NCBI GenBank assembly: GCA_011050685.1 | Contig: DRFF01000095.1 | Location: 1 to 38,294 of the forward strand | Origin: Aurantimonas coralicida | Lineage (GTDB): Bacteria; Pseudomonadota; Alphaproteobacteria; Rhizobiales; Rhizobiaceae | Direction: 5' to 3' | DNA length: 38,294 nt | In this document: piece after piece, positions 14,023-20,765 of the stretch | Layout of the letters: each line of letters begins with the position of its first letter | Position numbering within the stretch: the first letter of the stretch is position 1 | Program-made: the position numbers and the translations under genes | The notes under the pieces: generated by a model | The model's input: only the letters and a program-made list of their open reading frames with translations | Told to the model about the DNA's origin: nothing | Database searches by the model: none

Positions 14023-15164
14023 GCGGTCCCGAGATGAACACGAAAACCTGGGGGATGGGGGTCATGGTGATCGGCCTTTCCGGGCTCGTGGGCTATTCTC
14101 TCTCCCAAGGACGGGAGAGATACCCGGGTGCGCCCCAAAACAAGGTGATTCCATCGCCGAGCGCGGCCTTACCATCTGTTCCGGCATCGGCCGACCAGGC
14201 AGATGCGAGGACGCCCGGCACGCAGACTAAAACCGGCGATGCAACTGACGCGCGATCCGGTCGAAAGCCGCCCGACAGTAGGGTATCCGATGCCGGTTCG
14301 AATGCCACGACGGCGGTTTCCAAGGCCGGCGCAGTGGCGCCCAAGTCCTTTACGCCTCCGCCCGAGGACGCCATTCCGGACAACGATTTTGGCAGGATGG
14401 TCCTCCGAGGAGAAGCGATCTTCGACAGAACGGTGGAGAACGCCGGACAGTTCGTCGGTAATGATCTGAGCTGCTCGAACTGCCACATCGACAAGGGGCG
14501 ACTCGCTGGATCAGCGCCGCTCTGGGCCGCCTATGTGATGTATCCGGCCTATCGGTCCAAGAATGAGCATGTGAACACGTTCGAAGAGCGTCTGCAGGGC
14601 TGCTTCAAATACAGCATGAATGGCAAGGCGCCGCCGCCGGGGGACGAGGTGCTGGTTGCCCTGCAAAGCTATGCCTATTTCCTGGCCAAGGGCGCACCGA
14701 CGGGCGTCGACTTGCCGGGCCGCGGCTATCCGGATCTGCCGAAGACGGACAATCTCGACCGGAACAACGGGCGCAGCGTTTTCGTGCAGAAATGCTCGAT
14801 CTGCCACGGCGACGACGGCGCTGGCCAGAAGTCAGCGGATGGCACCATGGTGTTTCCGCCACTGTGGGGCTCGCGGTCCTACAATTGGGGAGCCGGCATG
14901 AGTACGATTACCAATGCCGCTAAGTTCATCAAGGCGAATATGCCGCTCGGTATGGGCAACAGCCTATCAGACAAGGAGGCATGGGACGTTGCCGCCTATA
15001 TCGACAGCCAGGAAAGGCCGCAGGATCCACGCTTCACGGGATCAGTTGAAGAGACTCGCTCGCAGTATCACAACACGCCTATGAGCATGTATGGCAAAGT
15101 CGTGGACGGGCAGACACTCGGCGAAACATCGCCTTCTTCTGGATTGCAGGCCCCTCCTCAATAG
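14019..15164 (+). CDS. tsdA: TsdA-type thiosulfate dehydrogenase, membrane-anchored
   Basis: Catalyses thiosulfate to tetrathionate (or the reverse) with two c-type hemes. Sites are CSNCH (152-156) and CSICH (259-263). Cys195 in QGCFKYSMNGK matches the unusual Cys ligand of the active-site heme in TsdA, which is the main reason for the call. The last half has Met residues (NMPLGMG, about 308-312) suited to ligate heme 2. Unlike standard TsdA, the N-terminus looks like an uncleaved anchor (12-28) followed by a Pro/Ala/Ser/Thr-rich linker up to about 118, so the enzyme may be tethered on the periplasmic face. Start overlaps tsdB (ATGA). Confidence 0.85.
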   Translation: MSGPEMNTKTWGMGVMVIGLSGLVGYSLSQGRERYPGAPQNKVIPSPSAALPSVPASADQADARTPGTQTKTGDATDARSGRKPPDSRVSDAGSNATTAVSKAGAVAPKSFTPPPEDAIPDNDFGRMVLRGEAIFDRTVENAGQFVGNDLSCSNCHIDKGRLAGSAPLWAAYVMYPAYRSKNEHVNTFEERLQGCFKYSMNGKAPPPGDEVLVALQSYAYFLAKGAPTGVDLPGRGYPDLPKTDNLDRNNGRSVFVQKCSICHGDDGAGQKSADGTMVFPPLWGSRSYNWGAGMSTITNAAKFIKANMPLGMGNSLSDKEAWDVAAYIDSQERPQDPRFTGSVEETRSQYHNTPMSMYGKVVDGQTLGETSPSSGLQAPPQ

Positions 15165-15214
15165 GATGCGGGATCTTTTGCCGTCTATCGTCGCCGCGAG
15201 CTCAGAGGATAAAG

Positions 15215-15373
15215 TTTGTGATTGTCGTGGGCAAATCGCTTTCAATCCTGCGGAACGACGAAGTCTGTCGTCGATTGATGACGATTTCAGGCGTCGGCTC
15301 CGTCACTTCGTGTTCTCCGGTATTATCGATGTCCCTGTACGCGTTTCTCATCGGCGACCCGTTCCAAATCCAG
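15215..15373 (+). pseudogene. IS110-family transposase remnant
   Basis: A short frame spells LRNDEVCRRLMTISGVGSVT, a hallmark of the C-terminal (IS116/IS110/IS902) domain, where the family reads CRRLMTxPGVGPxT. It then continues in another frame as FVFSGIIDVPVRVSHRRP. The fragment ends where the IS5-like element was inserted at CTAG (15374). Upstream and downstream parts of the IS are gone. Confidence 0.65.
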
Positions 15374-15377
15374 CTAG
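15374..15377. repeat. Target duplication CTAG of the outer IS (partner at 20142-20145)
   Basis: CTAG flanks the outer insertion sequence directly on both sides (15374-15377 and 20142-20145), immediately outside the CAGGCTGTTGAA inverted repeats. Confidence 0.8.
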
Positions 15378-15651
15378 CAGGCTGTTGAAAAAGCCGCTCG
15401 CGGCGAGGCATTTGGCGTGATTCACTGTCTCCGAGGGGATTTGGAGACCGGTGCATGCGCGGCGACGACAAACGAACTGGCCAACTGTTTAGCTACGTCG
15501 ATCTTGAGGCGCGGGTTCGGCGCGACCATCCGCTGCGAGCGATCCGGACGATCGTGAACGAGGCTCTCGGCGCGCTGGAGCGTGAGTTCGCGGCGCTTTA
15601 TTCGACGATCGGGCGGCCGTCGATCCCGCCGGAGAAGCTCTTGCGGGCGAT

Positions 15652-15659
15652 GCTCCTTC
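15652..15659. repeat. 8-bp target duplication GCTCCTTC of IS66 (partner at 18887-18894)
   Basis: GCTCCTTC occurs immediately outside the left (15652-15659) and right (18887-18894) inverted repeats, the 8-bp length expected for IS66-family transposition. Confidence 0.93.
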
Positions 15660-15747
15660 GTAAGCGTCCGGTGACTGAGGGTTTGCGATCGGCGAGTTTG
15701 GGGTGAAGCTTCGAAGCTAGTTTCGCAATCAGCTTCGAAGCCATCAC

Positions 15748-16200
15748 ATGCCGCGACTTGAGATTTTCACGGGAACCGAGCGCCGTCGGCGCTGGCCGGA
15801 TGCGGAGAAGCTGGCCGTCCTGGAGGAAGCTTCCGTCCCCGGGATCAGTGCGGCATCGGTGGCTCGGCGGCACGACATTCTTCCCCAGCAGATCTATCGC
15901 TGGCGCCGGCAGTTCGGCTTCGGCCGTGATCGCGTGGACAACGCTGGGCGCGGTTCGGCGACCGTGACGCCTGTGTCCTTCCTTCCGCTGGAGCTGGTTG
16001 CGTCGGGCAACGGTGGTACCGAGCAAACGGTGCGGCCAAACCCTGCGCCGGTTTCGTCATCACCTCGGTCGTCCCGTCGAGATGGCCATGGCGAGGGATT
16101 CGCGGAAGTTCTGCTCGCCAACGGTCGGCGCCTGCGCATTTGTCCGGCGATCGACGAAGCAAGCCTCGTTCGGTTGATCCGCATCGTGGAAACGGCATGA
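15748..16200 (+). CDS. tnpA: IS66 TnpA (HTH accessory protein)
   Basis: 150 residues. The N-terminus (FTGTERRRRWPDAEKLAVLE, then ISAASVARRHDILPQQIYRW) is the HTH of IS66 OrfA proteins. The middle is a low-complexity linker, and the C-terminus has LANGRRLRICPAIDEASLVR, common in this family. Its stop overlaps the start of tnpB (ATGA at 16197-16200). TnpA assists transposition, probably by DNA binding. Confidence 0.92.
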   Translation: MPRLEIFTGTERRRRWPDAEKLAVLEEASVPGISAASVARRHDILPQQIYRWRRQFGFGRDRVDNAGRGSATVTPVSFLPLELVASGNGGTEQTVRPNPAPVSSSPRSSRRDGHGEGFAEVLLANGRRLRICPAIDEASLVRLIRIVETA

Positions 16201-16544
16201 TCGCGCCGGGCTCGGGCGTCCGGGTGTATCTCGCCTGCGGGACGACGGACATGCGCAAGGGGATCTCGGGACTGTGTGGGGTTGCCCAGGAGGTTCTGCG
16301 CCAAAGTCCCTCCTCGGGAGCAGTATTCGCCTTCCGGGGGCGGCGCGGCGACCGGCTGAAGCTTCTGTTCTGGGACGACCAGGGCTTTTGCCTGTACTAC
16401 AAGGTCCTTGAGCGCGGACGCTTCGTGTGGCCCTCGCCGGCGGACGGCGTCGTGCGTCTGACGGCGGCGCAACTTTCGATGCTGTGGGAGGGCATCGACT
16501 GGCGTCGACCGGCCTGGACATCGGTGCCGATGCGGGCGGTCTGA
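16197..16544 (+). CDS. tnpB: IS66 TnpB
   Basis: 115 residues, start ATG at 16197 overlapping the tnpA stop. Family hallmarks are VYLACGTTDMRKGISGL near the start, VFAFRGRRGDRLKLLFWDDQ and GFCLYYKVLERGRFVWP. It is required for IS66 transposition with an undefined biochemical role. It is unrelated to the RNA-guided nuclease TnpB of IS200/IS605 elements. Confidence 0.95.
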   Translation: MIAPGSGVRVYLACGTTDMRKGISGLCGVAQEVLRQSPSSGAVFAFRGRRGDRLKLLFWDDQGFCLYYKVLERGRFVWPSPADGVVRLTAAQLSMLWEGIDWRRPAWTSVPMRAV

Positions 16545-16605
16545 AGCTCCTGTCAGGGAACGATTGGAGTGTCCTTCAAGGCTTGGTTCTGCTAGAATCA
16601 CCGTC

Positions 16606-18216
16606 ATGGAAACGGCCTTCGCGAACCTGCAGTCAGACTCTGCCACACTGCGTGCGATCATCCTCGCGCAGGCCGCCGAGTTCGCTACCCGCGAAGCCGA
16701 GCTGCGCTCCCACGGTACACTGATAGAGAGGCTGAAGGCGCAACTGGCGGCGCTCAGACGCGCTCGGTTCGGCGCTTCCTCCGAGAAGCTCGATCGCATC
16801 GCCGACCAGCTCGAGCTGGCGCTGGAGGAGATCGAGGCCAACCAGGCGCAGGACGAACCGCAAGGAACTGACGCCGAAGCGACGGCGGGATCGAGGACGC
16901 CGCGTTCAAAGCCCTCGCGCCGGCCCTTGCCCGATCATCTGCCGCGCTACGAGGTACGGCACGAGGCGCCATGCGCCTGCGCGGAGTGCGGCGGCACGCG
17001 CTTCTTGAAGGACGGCGAGGACGTCACTGAGATCTTGGACTATGTTCCGGCCTCGTTCCGGGTGGTGCGGCACGTGCGGCCACGCCTCGTCTGCCGGGAC
17101 TGTGACGCCATCATTCAGGCGGAACGCCCAAGCCTTCCGATCGAACGTGGCAAGCCAGGACCGGGGCTTCTTGCCCATGTGCTGGTCTCCAAGTACGCGG
17201 ACCATCTGCCGCTTTACCGCCAATCACGCATCTACGAGCGCGAGGGCGTGGAGTTGTCGCGCTCGACGCTGGCCGACTGGGTGGGGCGCAGCGCCGATCT
17301 CCTGGCGCCGCTGGTGGAGGCGGTGCGCGCTCATGTTCTGTCAGGGGACCGTCTGCACGGTGACGACACACCGGTTCCAGTGCTGGAGCCCGGTAAGGGC
17401 CGTACGAAGCAGGGGCGGCTCTGGGCCTATGTACGCGACGGCCGTCCCTGCGGCTCCACTGATCCTCCGGCGGTCGCCTATCGCTACAGTCCCGACCGCA
17501 AGGGGCACCACCCTCGCGAGCATCTGGCGTCATTTGCGGGGATCCTGCATGCCGACGGCTATGCCGGCTTTGCCGAACTCTACCGGGCACCGCTGGTCGG
17601 CGACGGTGGCCGGGTCGAATCGCGGATTGCCGAGGCGGCTTGCTGGGCACATGCACGTCGCAAGTTCTTCGACCTGACGGCGTCCGGACCCGCGCCCGTG
17701 GCGGGCGAAGCCCTGAAGCGCATCGGTGAGCTCTACGAGATCGAACGTTCCGTGCGCGGCCAGTCCGCGACTGAGCGGCTGAAGGTGCGCCAGGCACAGG
17801 CCGCTCCCAAGGTTGAGGCGTTGCGGTCCTATCTTGAGCGTGAACTGGCGCGCCTGTCGGGCAAGAGTCCGACGGCGGGTGCGATCCGCTACGCGCTATC
17901 TCGTTGGCCAGCGCTGTGCCGTTATCTCGGCGACGGACGGATCGAGATCGACAACAATGCCGCCGAACGCGCCATCCGCCCGGTCACTCTGGGACGTAAG
18001 AACTGGCTGTTCGCGGGTTCGGACGAAGGAGGCGTGCGAGCTGCCGGGATCATGACGCTGATCGAGACGGCCAAGCTGAACGGCCTCGACCCGGAGGCCT
18101 GGCTGCGCGACGTGATCGCCCGGATCCACGACCATCCGGCGCGCTGGATCGACGAACTCCTGCCTTGGAATGCCCAACCCGATGTCGCGACTTCCACCGC
18201 GCCTGCGCACGCTTGA
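16606..18216 (+). CDS. tnpC: IS66 TnpC transposase
   Basis: 536 residues from the ATG at 16606 (an upstream in-frame ATG at 16564 lies in the tnpB-tnpC spacer and is less likely). It has an N-terminal coiled coil ([20 protein letters not shown]), a zinc-finger-like segment (CACAECGG ... CRDC) and the DDE core: [24 protein letters not shown], and the region [20 protein letters not shown]. Full length for the family. The passenger gene starts inside its last 47 bases. Confidence 0.94.
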   Translation: METAFANLQSDSATLRAIILAQAAEFATREAELRSHGTLIERLKAQLAALRRARFGASSEKLDRIADQLELALEEIEANQAQDEPQGTDAEATAGSRTPRSKPSRRPLPDHLPRYEVRHEAPCACAECGGTRFLKDGEDVTEILDYVPASFRVVRHVRPRLVCRDCDAIIQAERPSLPIERGKPGPGLLAHVLVSKYADHLPLYRQSRIYEREGVELSRSTLADWVGRSADLLAPLVEAVRAHVLSGDRLHGDDTPVPVLEPGKGRTKQGRLWAYVRDGRPCGSTDPPAVAYRYSPDRKGHHPREHLASFAGILHADGYAGFAELYRAPLVGDGGRVESRIAEAACWAHARRKFFDLTASGPAPVAGEALKRIGELYEIERSVRGQSATERLKVRQAQAAPKVEALRSYLERELARLSGKSPTAGAIRYALSRWPALCRYLGDGRIEIDNNAAERAIRPVTLGRKNWLFAGSDEGGVRAAGIMTLIETAKLNGLDPEAWLRDVIARIHDHPARWIDELLPWNAQPDVATSTAPAHA

Positions 18217-18862
18217 TCGCCTGCTCCTCGACCTGCCTGATGACGGCGGACCGATGCTTCTCAGCGAGCTCGACGGCTATCTCGCCGGACTTCTCGTCTG
18301 CCCGGACCTCCTCATGCCCGGTGAATGGTTGCCGAAGGTCTGGAGCCGCTACGACGACGAGGAAAGCCAGCCAGTGTTCGAGGACATGAACCATGTCCAG
18401 GTGACGATCGGGGCGGTCATGGAGCACTATAACGCCCTTGCCAAAGCGTTCGCCGGCCAAAGGCCGCGCTACGTGCCGGTTCTCGACGACGACCCAGTCT
18501 CCAACGAGATCCTCTGGGAGATGTGGGCCGACGGCTTCGGCCGAGCCGTCGACCTGAGGCCGCAGTGCTGGAAAGCCATCGCGAAGAGCGGCGACGAGGA
18601 CGCCAAGGTCGCGCTCGCCGGACTTCTCCATCTCGTCACCATCGCTCGCGATGAAGGCGCCATGTCCAAGGACGACATCAAGGCCTTTGACGAGACCGCG
18701 CCCGTTCTCATTCCACGTTGGGTTCTCGCACTCAATGCCTGGCGCCTCGCCAACGCCACCGGCGCGCCCGCACCGTCGCCGACCTTCGGTAAAGTCGGCC
18801 GCAACGATCCCTGCCCCTGCGGTTCCGGCAAGAAGTACAAGAAATGCTGCGGCCTCAATTGA
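18170..18862 (+). CDS. UPF0149/YecA-like protein with SEC-C motif (IS66 passenger)
   Basis: 230 residues. The N-terminal three quarters resemble UPF0149/YecA proteins (helical, acidic, [20 protein letters not shown]). The C-terminus is a complete SEC-C zinc-binding motif ([19 protein letters not shown]) like the one at the end of SecA. It overlaps tnpC by 47 bases and ends 10 bases before the IS66 right inverted repeat, so it is part of the mobile element. SEC-C domains bind zinc and can contact ribosomes or SecB. What the protein does for the IS is unknown; a role in expression or host adaptation is speculation. Confidence 0.88.
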   Translation: MPNPMSRLPPRLRTLDRLLLDLPDDGGPMLLSELDGYLAGLLVCPDLLMPGEWLPKVWSRYDDEESQPVFEDMNHVQVTIGAVMEHYNALAKAFAGQRPRYVPVLDDDPVSNEILWEMWADGFGRAVDLRPQCWKAIAKSGDEDAKVALAGLLHLVTIARDEGAMSKDDIKAFDETAPVLIPRWVLALNAWRLANATGAPAPSPTFGKVGRNDPCPCGSGKKYKKCCGLN

Positions 18863-19780
18863 TCTGACCGTTCACCGGACGGTTACGCTCCTTCAGGCGT
18901 TCTACTCGATCCGCTCGGAACGGCTCCTGATGGAGCGGCTGGAATACGACCTTCTGTTTCGCTGGTTCGTCGGCATCGGCGTCGATGATGCGGCGTGGGA
19001 CCACTCGACATTCTCCAAGAACCGCGACCGGCTGCTGGAAGGCGACATCGCCGCGAAGTTCCTGGACGCGGTTCTGGCCCAGCCCAGGGTCAAACGGCTT
19101 CTGTCGTGCGATCACTTCTCGGTGGACGGCACGCTGATCGAGGCCTGGGCGTCAATGAAGAGCGTCAAGCCGAAGGATGGGTCGGACATTCCGCCAGCCG
19201 AGGGCGGCGGGCGCAACGCCGAAGCCGATTTCCACGGCCAGAAGCGGACCAACGACACGCATGCCTCGACCACCGATCCAGAGGCCAGACTCTACAGGAA
19301 GGGCAAAGGGAAGGAGGCGAAGCTCTGCTTCATGGGGCATGGGCTGATGGAGAACCGCCACGGCCTTTTGGTCGATGCCTGCCTGACGCTGGCCGACGGG
19401 CATGCCGAGCGGGTGGCGGCGCTGCATATGATCGAGCCCTTGGCCGACCGGCCACGACGGATCACGCTCGGCGCCGATAAGGCCTATGACACGGAGGACT
19501 TCGTCAACGAATTGCGCTCGATGCGGGTGACGCCGCACGTGGCGCAGAACACCAGCGGCCGAGCTTCCGCGATCGACGGCCGAACGACCCGGCACGGCGG
19601 CTATGTCGCCAGCCAGCGCATCAGGAAGCGCATCGAGGAGGCGTTCGGCTGGATCAAGACGGTCGCCGGGCAGGACAAGACGAAGTTCCGTGATCGCGAC
19701 CGCGTCGAATGGGCCTTCACCTTCGCGGCCGCCGCCTACAATCTCGTGCGGCTGCCCAAGCTGATGACGGAGACCGGCTG

Positions 19781-20125
19781 ATGGTCAAGGCTCCCGCCTT
19801 CGCGAAGGCCTTTGCCGGCCGCTGGCGCATCGTCGAGATGGACAACTGGGACAACGACTTCCTGGACCTCGTCGAGGAAGCGCATCTCAGCTTCAAGGGC
19901 GCGGCGGACGGCGAAATCGCATTCGGCGCGCTCAAGGGCTTCCTCGACGTCCGCTACGGCGCACGGGACGGGTCCGCCTGCGCAGAGTTCTCGTGGGAAG
20001 GACAAGACGAAAATGACCCCGCCTGCGGTCGCGGATGGGCCGCAATCGGCACCGCCGGTCGCCTTGTCGGGCACTTCTACATCCACAACGGCGACGATTC
20101 AGGCTTCATCTGCGAACGCGAATGA
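19781..20125 (+). CDS. Hypothetical passenger protein of the IS5-like element
   Basis: 114 residues, starting at the ATG that overlaps the transposase stop (TGATG, 19779-19783) and ending directly before the right inverted repeat. It contains RWRIVEMDNWDNDFLDLVEE, FGALKGFLDVRYGARDGS, AEFSWEGQDENDPACGRGWA and VGHFYIHNGDDSGF. The protein is acidic, beta-rich and soluble. I do not recognise a named family. Its exact fit between transposase and inverted repeat, and the translational coupling, argue that it belongs to the element. Confidence 0.8.
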   Translation: MVKAPAFAKAFAGRWRIVEMDNWDNDFLDLVEEAHLSFKGAADGEIAFGALKGFLDVRYGARDGSACAEFSWEGQDENDPACGRGWAAIGTAGRLVGHFYIHNGDDSGFICERE

Positions 20126-20281
20126 GTTCTTCAACAGCCTGCTAGAGCCGTTCTTTAACCGGGTTCATAGTGCTGCTCGCCCGGTGCCACGCCAGGGCTT
20201 CGTGAGTTTCGAAGCTGCCTCTAAAGCATTATTATATATTAAGCAGTCCATGCGAGGATCGACTGTTCATGGGAGGAATTC

Positions 20282-20743
20282 ATGCTGCGCTCGCTTAGAT
20301 TGCTGATTATCTTTGTTGTATTTCTTGCAACGCCGGTACTTGCGCAGGCTCCACGCGGCTCCCGTGACGAAGCGATCGCGATGGTCACGCGTGTGCAGGT
20401 CATGTTCAAGGCGCAGGGGGCGGCTGCGACCTTTGCCGCTATCAACGATTTGTCGAACCCCGAATTTCACGATCGGGATCTCTATCCCTTCGTTTACGAT
20501 CTGGAGGGGGTCAATGTCGCCCATGGGGCTCGTCCCGTTCTTGTCGGCAAAAACCTGAGTTCTCTGAAGGACCAGGACGGCAAATATCTCATCCAGGAAA
20601 TTATTGGGGTGGCGACAGGCCCAGGCTCCGGGTGGGTAGACTATAAATGGCCGCACCCGATTACCAACAAGATCGAGGACAAATCCAGCTACATCGAGAA
20701 GCTGGGAGCTTACGTGGTCGGTGTGGGAATATACAAAAATTAG
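20282..20743 (+). CDS. Secreted single-Cache-domain sensor protein
   Basis: 153 residues with a signal peptide (cleavage near VLA-QAP) followed by one extracellular Cache domain (sCache_2 type): YPFVYDLEGVNVAHG, LVGKNLSSLKDQDGKYLIQE, GSGWVDYKWPHPIT, then the end strand YVVGVGIYKN. Cache domains bind small ligands such as organic acids. The protein has no output domain, so it probably signals through a partner. The membrane GGDEF-EAL protein starts 22 bases downstream and is the obvious candidate. The ATG at 20282 follows GGGAGGAATTC, a strong ribosome site. Confidence 0.88.
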   Translation: MLRSLRLLIIFVVFLATPVLAQAPRGSRDEAIAMVTRVQVMFKAQGAAATFAAINDLSNPEFHDRDLYPFVYDLEGVNVAHGARPVLVGKNLSSLKDQDGKYLIQEIIGVATGPGSGWVDYKWPHPITNKIEDKSSYIEKLGAYVVGVGIYKN

Positions 20744-20765
20744 GGTGCATGAGGGGAGGGATGGC

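Larger units (their letters stand above)
15660..18886 (+). mobile_element. Complete IS66-family element with passenger gene
   Basis: 3,227 bp. The ends are GTAAGCGTCCGGTGA (15660-15674) and TCACCGGACGGTTAC (18872-18886), 14 of 15 complementary. Perfect 8-bp direct repeats flank it. It contains tnpA, tnpB and tnpC in order plus a fourth gene of the UPF0149/SEC-C type. All frames are open, so the element is probably functional. Confidence 0.95.
15455..19781 (+). pseudogene. IS5/IS1182-like transposase split by IS66
   Basis: The 5' part is 15455-15659 (MRGDDKRTGQLFSYVDLEAR ... PPEKLLRAMLL) and the 3' part is 18895-19781 (QAFYSIRSERLLMERLEYDL to the end). Removing the IS66 and one copy of its 8-bp duplication joins them in frame across RAMLL-QAFYS, giving 363 residues. 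DDE features remain: Asp in HFSVDGTLIEAW, GADKAYDT, and the C-terminal EEAFGWIKT. No other break is visible, so the gene was intact until the IS66 arrived. The 5' part still makes a short product with IS66 codons at its end. Confidence 0.9.
15378..20141 (+). mobile_element. IS5/IS1182-like element, interrupted by a nested IS66 element
   Basis: The ends are CAGGCTGTTGAAAAAG at 15378-15393 and its imperfect complement (GTTCTTCAACAGCCTG) at 20126-20141, 14 of 16 matching, flanked by CTAG duplications. Without the nested IS66 (3,227 bp) and one 8-bp duplication the element is about 1.53 kb. It carries the transposase gene, now split, and a downstream passenger gene that ends exactly at the right inverted repeat. 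The defined boundaries suggest a fairly recent insertion. Confidence 0.85.

Noticed and set aside
16197-16544. TnpB as an RNA-guided nuclease
   Set aside because: This is the IS66 accessory protein of the same name; it lacks RuvC motifs and a zinc ribbon.
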